Positions 10,234 to 23,300 of a stretch of 64,000 bases of DNA are shown in pieces. Position 1 is the stretch's first letter. Each line of letters opens with the position of its first letter. This DNA comes from Effrenium voratum. Lineage: Eukaryota; Sar; Dinophyceae; Suessiales; Symbiodiniaceae. The notes below the pieces were generated by a model. That model ran no database searches, had not been told where the DNA came from, and saw only the letters and a program-made list of their open reading frames with translations. The translations under genes were made by a program, and so were the position numbers. The stretch is from NCBI GenBank assembly GCA_963377175.1, contig CAUJNA010002890.1, positions 279,501 to 343,500 of the forward strand, written 5' to 3'.

Positions 10234-10391
10234 CATCCATTGCATGGGCTGGGCCAGCATCCCGATCTTCAACGGCTTTTCCCATTTGGTGGCGATGCTG
10301 CCGCGGATCATCCTGCCCTGGGACAAATCTAACTTCCGTCTGGAGTATTTGCTCTCCTTCCTGCCGGGCATCAACGAGGAAACCTGGGGGT
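10234..10391 (+). CDS. Candidate exon, unknown protein
   Basis: After a TTTAG acceptor-like site the frame reads HCMGWASIPIFNGFSHLVAM, then LPRIILPWDKSNFRLEYLLS and FLPGINEETWG, with strong protein-like composition. I do not recognise the family. It lies between PEX12 and the GT31 gene and may share a gene with the segment at 11314-11379. Confidence 0.4.
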
Positions 10392-10663
10392 CTCGCTTGA
10401 ATTGTCTAGTGGGGTATTGGTTCCCCTCAAAGTCCTCGAAATGCTGCTTAACTTGCTGATCCTCAGTAGGGAATGGGAAGTGGAATGACCTCTACAAACC
10501 ACCCCCATGGTTTCCTTTATTCGGGAATCTCCAGGTTCATTCCATTTCTCATTCGTCCTTTGGGGCAACGGCACCGGAACTAGGTTGCAAATGTCCCGTC
10601 CGAAGCTTCCTGTGGTTGGTGATGGTCTTCAACCTCTCAAAGTCAGAGTATAGTCACTTCTTT

Positions 10664-10777
10664 TTCATAGGATCCAACCCACCCCCTCCCGCAACCCCCC
10701 CCTAGTTGCCCCTATTACGGCCTGAAGGTCAACAGGGGGAGGGGGCTTCCGGGAGAGGAGGCTTTGGATCCTATGAA
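10664..10777. repeat. Short TIR repeat
   Basis: A perfect 14-bp inverted pair, TTCATAGGATCCAA and TTGGATCCTATGAA, is separated by about 86 bp of G/C-rich tracts. Confidence 0.5.
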
Positions 10778-11141
10778 ATGGTTCTCTTTTGAGGGATCCA
10801 TGAGCATAAGGAGTTTTGAACATGGATCATCCCGCCGGTTTGTCCAAATATGTGGTATGCCGGCAGGGCAGGGCTGTTCTCTTTTTGGATTCCATTCAAA
10901 CCAGCAGCAGCCATACAAACAAAAGAAACTCATCATCCGAGTTCCCTTTTGAGTGATTCAACCTCACCTTGTGATCCAACTCTAATTCAGTGTCTCTTTC
11001 TGGGACATATGGGTGTGTCGTGTTTTGAGGGTACCCCTGTTTTGTGGTTCTAAAGGGAAACCAAAAGGAACACCACCATTTTGGGGGCCGGTCCCCCTAC
11101 AAAAGACAGCCCCGTTTTTCAGGATCCCGATTTGCCCTCTT

Positions 11142-11259
11142 TCTTCCATTTGCTTCAGACTATTTTGTTATTTTCCCTTGTTGGTTTTAAAGGAAATTCA
11201 TCACCCCTGAACCGAATTTTATTTCTATTTTTCCAGGGGGCAAATAATGCAAATGGAAG
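11142..11259. repeat. Family A introner-like element
   Basis: CTTCCATTTGCTTCAG at the left, CCCTTGTTGGTTTTAAAGG in the core, TTTTTCCAGGGGGC near the right end and AAATGGAAG at the end. Confidence 0.7.
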
Positions 11260-11313
11260 CTTTCGATCGCAAAGCTGACGCCTGCACTTCGCTGGTTCTT
11301 CTGGCGCGTGTAG

Positions 11314-11379
11314 GACATTGGCACGCTCTGGCAGCAGCACCGGATGGTACAAGACCAACTTTTGTACAGCGACCTGCTC
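11314..11379 (+). CDS. Candidate short exon, unknown protein
   Basis: After GTGTAG the frame reads DIGTLWQQHRMVQDQLLYSD and LL before a stop. It resembles a helical coding segment. The family is not recognised. Confidence 0.25.
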
Positions 11380-11548
11380 TAGTATGGGTGTGTCTTTCTT
11401 TAGGGAACATTTGGAGGATGTCCTTAAAATAGGGGACCCTCCAAAATGGTGGGTTTTTCCTTCAGTACCGTGCATGCATGGTTGCGAAATCTAGAAATCG
11501 CACCAACGGTCAGAAACCTGAGGATGATTCCCATGGCACACACTTCAA

Positions 11549-11602
11549 GCAAATGGTGTCCCATGGTTTCAAAATGGTGCAACATTTCGTCCATCCACAG
11601 TA
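11549..11602. repeat. Family E fragment
   Basis: It ends in TTTCGTCCATCCACAG after GGTTTCAAAATGGTGC, matching the right half of the family E elements at 18056-18181. Confidence 0.55.
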
Positions 11603-12299
11603 TGGGTGCGTCTTGTTTTAGGGGACCTTTTGAGGATGGTTGAGCTAAAATGTGTCAACTTGGTGTGTTTTAAAACCCTCCAAAATGGTGGGTTTTCCTT
11701 TCGGTTCCCCTTTAAACCCATCTCCAAAAGGATACGATCAACAAAAGACACACCACATGCAGGAAACCCCAAGTTTGTTGTTTGGATTGGCGGTTTGGAT
11801 TTGGATTTGACCCCCTGGTTCTTGTTGAGGGAAAACACACCCCGGAAGACAACCAGAATCTCTGGGCTCCAAACCATGAATTGGAGGGAAGTTGACACCT
11901 GGCGAGGCGTCTTTGAATTCGGGAAATATTTTCCTGAGTGCAAAGACCTGAGGGAGAGGTCGCATTCAAGGGAAGCCAGGTTTCAGCACAGAGTTACATA
12001 TGGAGGAGCCCTAAATGGGTTCTAACTGCTGGTAGGAACACACATGGGCCTTTGGTGCAAGCTGGAACCTCTCAGAGAAAGAGGTGCAGAGAGGGCTTTT
12101 CATGGAACCTCTCAGAGGGGGATGTTCCCACAATCCTTTGAAGCCCATGCATGGAATCTTCCCTTTGGTTTTCCCTCAAACCAACCCTCTTTCAGGTGCC
12201 ATGATTGATTTCTGGAGGGCATCCTCAAGTAGACACCCCCCCCCCCCCCAAAAAAAAATAAAGAAGCAAACAAAACAAACAAGCAAACAAACAGAAATA
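11603..12299. other. Non-coding stretch with repeat fragments
   Basis: It contains TAAACCC-type short repeats and a GGTTTGGATTTGG segment at about 11780-11880 that recurs near 6030-6130 and 62500-62600. A possible coding scrap (GVFEFGKYFPECKDL) at about 11905-11960 is too short to support. Confidence 0.3.
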
Positions 12300-12352
12300 C
12301 GAAGAAGAAGAAGAAGACGAAGAAGAAGAAGAAGAAGACGAAGAAGAACAAC
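12300..12352 (+). repeat. (GAA)n microsatellite
   Basis: GAAGAAGAAGAC-type trinucleotide run. The flanks are AAAC/AACA-rich. Confidence 0.9.
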
Positions 12353-12525
12353 AAAACAACAATAAAATTAAATAGATACGACATAAACCATCATAATTAA
12401 CATATTAGTTTGTTTAAACATAAGTTTGATAAATCAATGAATGACATAGACAAATCATAATAAAACAATGCGTGAGTTCCCGATGGTTTCCCTTCATCGC
12501 CCCAAACGCAGGTATCCTCAACACT

Positions 12526-12530
<5 letters not shown>

Positions 12531-12620
<90 letters not shown>
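12531..12620 (+). repeat. (GT)n microsatellite
   Basis: A nearly uninterrupted GT dinucleotide run of about 45 units. Confidence 0.95.
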
Positions 12621-12621
<1 letters not shown>

Positions 12622-13668
12622 GTCTTGGAGGGCGCCTTGTTTAATCCTGGCTTAGAGCTGGGTCTAGTTTGATAGGTGTGTCTCAAAACAGGGCTACCCC
12701 CAACAATGGCCCCGGATTCCTTTTGGTTTCGCTTTAAAACCCACGAAAAGGGTACCCATTCGCAGGTTTGTTTTTGTTAGGGTATGCGCAAGACAGACGC
12801 GCCAAGGATACTCTGGCACCTTCCAGGACGCCTTTCGGGCCTCGACCTGCGCCCTTTGCGCGCACCATGAAGAACGGGAGGAGCCGATCCGGAACCGGAC
12901 GGATCGGGGTCCCAGTGCTTCCCTTGGAAGCCCGAAGGTCCAAAGCCGTTCCTTGGCTTTGGGCCCCAAAGCCAGCTTTCAGGGCTCCTGAAAAGAAATT
13001 CATTTTGCAACCATTTGAAAATTGGGGGTTTTTCAACTCCAAAATAAAGGTTGAACCCACCATTTACAAGTTGCAATGTTGAGGTGTATAATGTAAGGAT
13101 CCCTGCCTATGGTTGAATTGGTGGTTTGGAGGTGTGCTGGGGGTGGTTTCTCGTTCATCCTCTAAGAAAACCTAGACCTTTAAATCCCCAAACCAAGCCA
13201 AACCACCAACTCAGGAGTAGCTGAGAAAGGATTCTTTCCCTGACCCAGTGCTTCAGTTACCATTGTAGTAAGGGGACATGATGTAAACCTGCTAATATCT
13301 GGTTGACTGCTGTTTTTTGTGGCACCTGGATCCACTGCAGTTTGTGGTTGCGAAAGCCGAACCCACATGGGTGTGTGTTTTCTAGGGGAACCCCCACCCC
13401 GTTTTCCTTTTGGTGTTCCTTTGACTCGACATTCAACAAGAAGTGGGCACGCTCAAGACAAGACACACCATTTACCTGTATAGCAGGACATCTAGGGAAG
13501 CACCCTTTCAAAACCCAGAGGACAGTTGCTGACCTACCATAGTGGTGACTTGGATCTGGGATGGTTAGTCTTCTAGTGGTACCCTCCCACGTGGAAGTGC
13601 AAAAAGGCCCAACGAACCAAGAGCAAAGTCGACTTTCCACGTCTGTGCACTCAGGGATCTTTCTACTC
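12621..13668. other. Intergenic or intronic stretch, no supported gene
   Basis: GC-richer sequence at about 12790-12960 could hide an exon in more than one frame, but no frame stands out. The rest is repeat-like, for example TTTACAAGTTGCAATGTT-type sequence near 13060 that recurs near 54280. Confidence 0.3.
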
Positions 13669-13797
13669 TTGGTGGCTTTCCCAGCCATCCGGTTCCTTAG
13701 CCTTGTAGCTTTTTAGTGTTTGGCGGCAGTTTCCGAATTTAAACCCACTAGAAGTTTGAGGCACTTTTAGCGGGGGATCTGAAAACGGGCAGCCCAG
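13669..13797. repeat. Family D repeat
   Basis: TTGGTGGCTTTCCCAGCC at the left and GAAAACGGGCAGCCCAG at the right. Confidence 0.75.
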
Positions 13798-14045
13798 TTC
13801 TGAAACCAAAAGGAGGCCGCCCATTTTGTGGGTTCCGGGCTCTTTCTATTGACACGGCTTCCCAGTTTAGGGCGCCACTTTGGTACTGTGGGAGGGTATC
13901 TGGGACTTGTTTGGGGGTTGGATGGGCTTGGGGAGTTGAACCCCTTGTGGGTAATTGGGAAGCCACCAAACCACCCAGCTCCAAACCACGAGCTGACTCG
14001 AGGCGCATGCGGTCCCATTTGGTTTGCTTAGGCCCCCGTGCGACT

Positions 14046-14153
14046 TGGGTATGGGTCGAAATTAAACCACCAGGATATGGACCACAGGTTAGAGTCATTG
14101 TTTCCATTTGACAGCGCAAGCCATTTTGGGTGCCTATTTTTGACCCACAGCCA
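14046..14153. repeat. Family F introner-like element
   Basis: GGGTATGGGTCGAAATTAA at the left and CTATTTTTGACCCACAGCC at the right, with the ACCACCAGGATATGGACC core. The flanking duplication is not clear in this copy. Confidence 0.7.
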
Positions 14154-14393
14154 CGTCAACCCCAAGTTCTCCAGCAAAGGTTCATCAAAACAGGAGAGAC
14201 CAACTCCAAAAACCTCGCGGCACCCCAGAAAGGGGGAAACCAAGTGGAAGTCTAGTGGCAACTCACAGAAATTGGTCCTAAGGCCTAGTTTTCCACAACA
14301 TGTGGGTGTGCCATTTTCTGTGGGTTCCCCCTTTTTCTGCGGTTGTAAAGGCAAACCAAATGGAAGCACTTCATGCCGTGTTTCCCTGCGCAG

Positions 14394-17300
14394 GAGGTGC
14401 CGCTGGTCTTCGTGGGCGTATACTCGGCGGCCCAGAACTCCGCCAAGCGGCGGCTGGGGTTGAAAGGGCCCCACCACTTCGCTCTGCGGAGCTCGGGAAC
14501 TCACGCCCTGCGAGGTTCAAAGGACTTATATGCGTTATATGGTAAGTAGGTGGGATTTTTGAATTTATTGTAAGTAGGTGGGATTTGAATTTCTGAATTT
14601 CTGGTTCTTGTAGATGGAAGCTGCCCGGGATGTATTCTTGTTGTAGATGGAAAGCTGCACCCTTGGATGTTCAAACAACTTATATAGTAAGTAGGTCTAG
14701 GTCCCCAGTAGTGCCCTCTTGACTTATATAGTAACTTCCATTTGCTTGATTAAGACGACTTGTTAATTTTCCCTTGTTGGTTTTGAAGGGAATCGATTTC
14801 ACTACTGAGAATATGTTTATTTTTTCCATGTGGCTTAAGCAACAACTTCTATAGTAAGTAGGTCTAGGTCCCCCAGTGGTGCCCTTTCTCACCCCGTTTT
14901 TGGTTGGGAGGGTTCCCCTACTAGAAATGGGCTACAGAAAAAAGTTGGTGCCCTTATTCTAACCGCTCTACTGGAGGACCTAGAGATGGGGTTGAACCCC
15001 TGGTTCTTGTTGTAGGTGGAAAGCTACCCTCTCCAAGCCACCCATCCAGAAAAACTGGAGGCCGACTCCGTAGATCTCCCATTAGCCACTTTTTGGGAAG
15101 ACCGTTCAGTGAACGACAAGTCGGGACGTGTTTTGGGCCGGAAGCGGGGTACCCAAACGGCTGGTACGGGTCCCGGGCCCCACCAGCTTGTAGGCAAGCA
15201 ACCACACAATCTTACGTACATCCACGATACCAGCACCCCCCCAACGAAAACAACAACAACAACAACAACACGAAAACAACAACAACACCAACATGTGGCT
15301 TTCCCACTTGGCTTCCCTTTAAAAACCTACATACCCTCACAAAAAGGACACACACACACACACACACACATGAGCCGAGGTCGGCGGTTCGAAAGACCTG
15401 GGGACGGCTGATGGTGTCCTTGGGTTATCAGGCGGCTCGATTCGATGCGCTGGTTAAGCCTTTTTTGGGCTTGGTCGTGGGTGCGTCTCGATTTTGAGGC
15501 CAACCTTGTTTGGGCTTAAGAGGAGAACCACGAGGAAATCACCTATTTGGGTGTGTAGGGTTCATAGTTGAAAGGTACAGTTTGAGACCAGTTTGGGGAG
15601 TAGTTCGCCACAAATGATGGGCTTTACGGGACACCAGTCAATTTTTGAGCGCCAAAAAGCCGTGGTACATTGGTTTGTCAAAGGTACTAGTACAGCTTTA
15701 TGGGACAGTCAATTTTGGGCCCAAAAAAGTTCTGTCCTTTCAACACTCAAGGGTTCCCAAAAGCAAAACACGCAATCCATCCCCAAGTCTCCTCTGTGGA
15801 CTTGCCAGGAATCCCAAGAAAGTTCCCCCTCGAATTCGGGACATCCCTTCTCAGTGTTTCCATCCAGCCGTCAGGTGGGTATGGGTCAAAATGAAGCCGC
15901 CAGCCGCAGGTTTTAGTCCAGGTTTCCATTTACCAGGGTTCCCAAAATGGGTACCCATTTTTGACCCACAGCCAGGTCACCCAGAAAGTTGGTGGTGGAT
16001 TTGAGCCGGTTCTTGTTGAGAGATCTCCAAACCTCCAATCCCCGGGTAGGTGGAAAGCTACTCCAAACCAAGCAGAGCGAGCCTGACTTCGTAAATCCCA
16101 TTTGTTCTCTCTGTTTTAAGCAACCTGAGGTAAGTAGGTTCTACCTAGGGCAAAAGGGTTGGTCCCATAGGTCTCCTTTTTAGGTTAGTTTGAATAGGAA
16201 TAGATGGGTTCCACTGGCTTAGATGGGTTGTATGCCATCCATGTACCGGGGAAAACCATCAACTTCACCAAAAGGACACCTATGGTCGGTCCCCTTATGG
16301 CCATGGTTATATCCTACTTACGTTGGTTGATTACTTTTTGGTTGTTTGGCCCCCTAGCCACGGATCGAAGAACGGCCGGTTGAACATCCAGCCGTTGCGT
16401 CGCAGGTTCGCTTCTTCTTGGGCAAGGCGGAGGGCGTGCAAGCGGAGATCCAGAGGCACCAGGACTTGGTCTTGCTGGATGCTGCTGGAATGCGATTCAT
16501 TGAGGGCATTCCATGGAGCAATACTTTTCAGGAAGACTATTTCAGTGGTTTTGATCTTTTTTTTGGCCAACCCGCTCAGGAAGTGAGTACCAGCCGAGAA
16601 AAAGAGGGTCCCAATCCGAGTAAGCAGGTGGTTTGGGGATGCATCCTTTAGGCTCACCTGCTCAGTTGTCCAACACTTGTTTCTCTCTAGGCCCGGTTCG
16701 ACCATTTGCAACAAACTTTGGGCTTTGGACAGGGGTGCCTTCTGAGAAACATCCATCCCGGGGGTCTTTTTTGGAGGGTACCCTATTCTTGGGGCTGGGT
16801 TCATACGGGCGCCATTTGGAAATGGGGCCAGTTGGTAGCTTAGCTTTGTCATAGGGGTGTGTGCTTTTTGATTGGGGTACCCTTTTTTGGTAGCCTTTAA
16901 GGGAATCCGTAGTGCTTTAGTTAGCAAGTGGTTGGCCACCTGGGGTATGATAACAATTTAGGCTTAGTCTGCGTGGGGGAGCTTATACGCAGGGTATGGC
17001 TTAGGGTACTAACAACTTACTAACCTGGCTGACCACCCAACTACGGAATGTAGACAAGCCTGATAAGGATTGTGGTGAGGGAAGCATGGCTATGACCCAT
17101 ATGCGGAGCACCCTCAAACAAACACAATCACATATGTCAAAGCAGACAAACAAAAACAGTTGTAGACTTGGACAGACGACACTGGGCTGCGACTCCACGC
17201 TGCACGCCGCTGTTGACACGACGCTCTGTTTGCGTTTTCCAGCACCAGTACTCAAGAGAAAAACTAGCAGAGGGCTGCTGATTGGAATCCATATGCCGGC

Positions 17301-20300
17301 AGGTCTTGGCAGGCTCAAAGACCATGATGTGGTTGGTTTCTGTTTGCTGGGAGTCCTGAGCGGATCTTTGTTTTCTGTATTTGTTCATTTCCCCCTGTTG
17401 GTTCTAAGGGGAATCTATCACACTCTTGGACATATTTTGTTTTTTTGGCACAGGGCTTAAGCAAAAGGAGGTCATTTATCCACACTTTGGGCGCTTTTGA
17501 GGCCAGGTCACGTCCCTAGAAGAGCGCTCGTGGGTCACCATTCACCATCATCCGCATTTGTCGGGGCTTCGTTGCTCGTCCGAGCGCCACTACGTGAGGC
17601 GCGGATCCCTAGACATCAGGACACCCTCCTCAGAAAGGGAAAGGTTCTCAGGCCCTCTTCCAAGAACCGCTTCTAAGAAGCTTCATTCAGAACCTTTGAG
17701 GCAAAATGGCGGGGGGGGGGGGGGGTCCTTGGGTTTCCTCCCCCACGCCTCCCAGTTTCTTGCAGGGGTCGCTCAACCCCAGCGAAGTGGCAGATTCGTG
17801 GGAGAACCTACCAGTCAATTGCAGCTTAAGGGGACATCCAGCGACTGCTTCTGTGCAATTGTTCCCTCTGTTCTGTTCGATCCTTTGTTCCCTCTGTTCC
17901 CTCGTTCTGTTCAATCCTCCGTTCAATCCTCTGTCCTGGTTTGCTGAGGTTGAAGAGGGATACAAGTGGAACTCGCTCAAGGGCTTGCGCTTCTTGGAGT
18001 GGTGTTCCCGCAACGCGCCTTGGCGATGCACATCACTTCAGTGGTCATAGTCATACTGTGGATGGACGAAATCCTGCACCACCTAAGAAACCCTGGATTG
18101 ATGATTCCCTTGTAAATACCGAGCAAACAATGGGTCCCCGTGGTTTCAAAGTGGTGCGAAACGGATTTCGTCCATCCACAGCAGTCCCACTGGGAGAGGC
18201 AGGGACCCGGCCAAACCTTCGGTTGCTTCGATCAGGATCAACCAGACGCCCCTTGGATCAGGGTGCCTTTGACCCTAGCCGCAGGACTACTGTGGATGGA
18301 CGAAATCCGTTTCGCACCACTTTGAAACCACGAGGACCCATTGTTTGCTTGGTATCTACAAGGGAATCATCAATCCAGGGTTTCTTAGGTGGTGCGAAAT
18401 GGATTTCGTCCGTCGGAGAATCCCCTTGCAATGCATGGGCGCCTCCGATCCGCCGTTCGGGTGCGCGCCTCGAGGCGCTTTGAATTTGCGAGAGGGGAGA
18501 ACACGACCCCAGAGGTCAGAATGCCAACCATTTTTTGGGAGGAGTTCCCGTGTTAGCCCCACTCGGATCCCTTTTTGTGTTCAGAGACTCTGTGCTTGTG
18601 ATGTTTTTTCAACTTCATCTTCAGCTCCTAGCCGCAACCCGGCGGGCAGTATGAGGTGCTGGCCCGGTTCCTGGTCAAGGCAGACGACGACGTCTTTCTG
18701 CGCCCCCTGCCGCTGTTGGCGTTGCTGGAACGAAGGCCATCGGCCCGTCTCGGCCGCTCGCAGGGCCTTCAGTTCAAACCTCAGTTGCCCAACCAATTGT
18801 TTGTTATTTGGGCTGGTTGTTTTTTTGATGGCACTTGTTTTTTGTGTATTTAAAGGGAAACCATTTCGGGGGGGTGGGGGCTGGGGGGTGTCCATTGCAA
18901 AAAAGACACCTCCATTTGGACATGAATGGATATATCATCCCACAGAAAGAGGGTGTGCCTGTTGAACGTGTTGGCGGGCTGCCCTGGAAATCAAGGGACA
19001 ACAACCAAAACAAGATTGTGTTGTTTTGGACTTCATCGGTGCCCTTGGACACCAGAAATCAACACAAAGGGGTGTGTGCCCATTTTGCTTGGGGCAAGCT
19101 GAGTTTAAGAGTACTCTGCCCCAGTTGGAAGTCCATGGTGGCGAAGGTGATGCGAATCAGGTCTTCTTTTTGATCTCCAAACCCGAAGGCGCTGGCTTCC
19201 GCCCCAAAGACCCGAGCTTCAGGCCTTGAGGTCTTATTCGTGTTGTTTTTTGAGGATTTGGACACCCAAGCTGGTGGTTTTAGGTTTTCCTTTTGGTTTC
19301 TCTTTGTAGTTGGATTTCATGGATTGGGTTCCAAAACCCACCGATTCGCCGATCAAAAAAGAATTACAGGGGTGATCCGGGCTCGTGTAAGCGGTTAGTA
19401 AGCCTGGTTATAGTCCACTGAACGGAGAATTATAGCCATGGCTGATACGTGAATTATCTCACCAGGCTTACGATCACCACTTGCCTGACGTTCAATGCCC
19501 CTTTGTGTGTCCTGACTGAGAAAGCGACGGTTGGGGGTCGACGGGTCGAGAGGCCCTTTTTCGGCTACGTATGGGGTTACTTCGACTACCTCAGCCCTGT
19601 GCCACGCGAGGCGCGAGGTTCTAGTTATTGGCTAGACTAGCTACAACACAGAGCCTGACAATTTATGATTTCCAAGCTATCGACACTTGCAACCTCCGTC
19701 CTTTAGGGTTTGGTTTTTAAAGGGTTTCGGCCGGCAAACTAGGGCATGGATGCAGGCCCGGATGAAGCTTCAAAGCTGAATAAAAACGGGCCGAAGGCAC
19801 AGGAAGGTCCCAGAGTGTCAAAGTCTTTCTTGACATCTGTGGGTCAAACCGGTTGGTTTCCATTTGGATGTTGCCTCTTTCTTTGTTTTATATGGTCGCC
19901 CTTTTAACAACGCCCAATATGGGTACCCTCAAAAACCAAGCAGACGCACCCACCCAGCTCTCAGATGGTCAGTGGATAGACTTCCTGAGGCCTGGGACCA
20001 CCGTTTTCTTGTGTGAGTCGTTTTCCCAAAGAATCCTTGACTCAGAGGAAAGGCTGGATGAGGAATGGCTTGGGACACGCACCATCGGTCGTTCTGGGCA
20101 CCACCTGGCCCATGCCTGAATCTTCTGCCGTCCTAAACATGCTCCGCCGAAACAAAGCGTCCAGAAAAATTGGAATCCTCGGAGTCCCCGGTTTGATCTG
20201 ACTCTGGCTTTTATTGCTTGGTGGGGAAGCAACCAACAGGTTCACTTGTAACTGGGATGCCACACCCCCGCTTGCAGCACTGGATTTTTGGATTGATTCT

Positions 20301-23300
20301 TTGTCTTGAGACAGGCTGTATCAACAAACATACCACGAAAAACCGCTTGAGGGAAGTGCCAAACACTTTCTTGAATGCTCTAAGACCCCAGCAAACGGGG
20401 TACGATCCGGGTTGCTATGCCCACTTCTGAGGGGGAAACTAGCTTTAGAACAGACGCCTTCTACGTGTTCAGTCGTTTTTGGACCCTGCCTTTGGTGTAA
20501 TTTTAGTGGTCAACAAATTCGCGGACTTTTTGTGGGCCATCCACTCGGAAGTGAAAGTGAGCGGTGGTTCTAGGGGTTGATTCCCCATTCTTTCTAGCCG
20601 TCGTTCTTTTCAACAAGCAGCCATTTCCCCAGTTTGTTTTGTGGTTTTCTAGAAAGATTCGGATCCCTGGAAAGAATGGAAATGGAAGTTACCCCTGGAA
20701 CGTTTTTGTTTTTTATTAGCCTGTCCCATGTGGTTTCCCCTTGGCCCCATCTTCGCCTTTTTCGGGTTTCCGAGTGCCGAGCGATCAGCGACGTAGGAGG
20801 GCCATGACTTCTACAACTCCGAGGAGGTGTATCCCTTCGAGGCGGCTTCGGAAGTGGTCGCAAGGGCGGAAGAACCTTCATTTGGTTAAGATGTGTGTTT
20901 TCTCCCGTGTTGGTTTGAAAGGGAATCTATCACTCTACTGCACATATTGTTATTTTTGGCAGGGGGCTTAAGAAAATGGAGGATGATTACATACCATTTG
21001 ATCCCAGGATGACTTGCCATGACAACCCCAGGGCAGGATGCATCAGGCAAGCGGATATTCCTGGTTATAACGCAGTCATAGACGCGTGGTTTTTCTGGTT
21101 TCTAGCCAGGGCACTATAAGTAACCACGCCCCAAAGCCCCAAAGGAAAGCCTGCCGTCGCTTAAAGGGGTCGAGGGGCCCATGCAATCAGTTGCATCAGT
21201 TGCAACCTCGCGGGAGTCGGGAGTTGGTTTGCAAGGGAACCAAAACCACTTCACATTTTCTTGACCTGTTGTGAAACCTCCTCTTCTTCGGGAATTCCGG
21301 AAAAATGGGGGGAGGATGGCGCTTGGGTTCGGAAAAATCCACTGGACGCCTCCTGTATTTGGGTGTTCGATTCGCCAAGCTAGTATGTTGTTCGCAACCT
21401 ATGCCACAACCTGCTTACAAGTCCCCCTAGTGGAGTTCACCTTGTTAGTGGGTTAGTGGGTTATTACACGGGTGGCCTTTTCCACTTACTGACTTGGCGA
21501 ATCGAACATCGTAGGGATCCCCTTACAGGAAGCCGCAAAGGGATGGGCTTCAAAGGCTTCAATAGGCTTCATTTCCGTTGAGAACCAGCAAGTAGACGCC
21601 CCACTTCAAGTACCCAGATTTGGCCAATAGCCTACCTAGAGTCTTCTGACTCGATGTCTACAAATATCGTTAACAGCAGCTTTAAAAGCTGGTGATTCAG
21701 CTAAACAATACGTGAAAGATGAAAAAGACAAACATGGGTAATAAAATGGATACCCCAAACTTCCCGGACCCTTGATCGATTGCACACCCCCAAATTGACG
21801 CCTCAGCCTCAGCCCCAGCGGCGCCTGGATGTCGGACCCGATATCCGATCCGATTCGCGAGGCCTTCCCCCCCTACGCGCGGGGGCTGCTGCGTGTGCTC
21901 TCCATGGACGTGGTGGCGGCCCTCGCGGAGATCTCCGATGCCCGCGAGGCCGCGGCTTCGCGGCGATTTCGGCGGGGGAGGGGCGGCGGAGGGGCGATCG
22001 AGGGAATCGAGGCGATTGGGTACGTCAGGTGAGTGGTGAGAAGCCTGGGTATAAGAGGACAAGCACTAAAGGGAGACTGATCTAAGCATGGGTTAGGACC
22101 ATGGTTTTTACCGACCTATAAGTACCATGCCCCATGGTTCTTGCTGGCTGTTACGCGAGATGATTTGGTCTTCGTGATTTTCGGAGATTGACGATCGGAT
22201 TTGGAATAAATTCTGGGGTCATGATTTTGACAGTTTCTTGAGGGTTAGCAAGTCAGAAACCATGGTTGGTGGTTGCCCTTTCACCTACCACTTGGAAGGT
22301 GAATTTGATACTGGTATAATAATGGGGGCTCGGCCAGGAATTCCAAGCCTCCATTTGGGACTATTTTTTGGAGGTAGCCCTTTTGGTGGTTTTAACGGGA
22401 AACCAAAAGAAAACCATCATTTTGGGGGGTCCGACTCCTAAAAAAGAACGAGCCACCCTTTTGTAAGAGCCAAGCAAACCGTGGAGTCCGATGTCCATTG
22501 AAAACTCGACGCTGATTTTTTTCCAACCTTTGATGAGTGAGCAAGAGTCAGATAGCATACAGTTCGCACACAGGTAGGTGCGTCTTTTCCGTGTACCTCT
22601 TTTAGGGTGGGAATTTTCGGGCAAAGGGAAACGTTTGGTGGGTGCCCTATTTGTAGACACAACCATTTGGAGATTGACTTCTCAGGAAATGGGTAGGACA
22701 TCCACTGGGGCAAGCAACGTAACTGATGGTTCTCACTCCAAGCACCCGTGGGTGCGCGCAACGCGCCAAGTTACTTCCATTTGCTTAAAAGTATGTTTCC
22801 TTTTCCTTTGTTGGTTTTGGAAGGAATTTACCACTACTGGACATATTTTTCATTTTTACCAGGGGTCTTGACCAAATAGAAGGTTAGATAGTTGTCGGTA
22901 ACCATTCGGTTACACCCCGCTGAAAATTGTCCCCCTTGGCGGAGTCAGGTGGCCGTTGCCGCTTCCCTTGGCGAATCGAAAGATGCAAGTCTTTTCGAGG
23001 GATTGGACCAGAGAAGGCTAATCGAACGAGGCTGTAAACCAGGATTTGCCCATGGTTAGATACACCAGGGTCCCCAGCTAGGTGCCCTTTCTCACCTGTT
23101 TCTTTTTTGGGGAGGGTTCCCCTACTAAAATCGCCTTCTAACCTGTCTACCGGAGGACCTAGTACTTGTTAGATACCTTCTTCTATGGTCAATAGGGTCA
23201 ACAGGCTAATGCCACTAAGGCCTATTAGAGGCTTATACGGCGGATCAGATGATAGGTGCATCCCAATATGCACAGGATGCCGATCGGACCCTCTTTGCGT

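Noticed and set aside
12301..12365. Arg-rich C-terminus of a protein over the GAA tract
   Set aside because: Pure trinucleotide microsatellite in a repeat-rich intergenic stretch.
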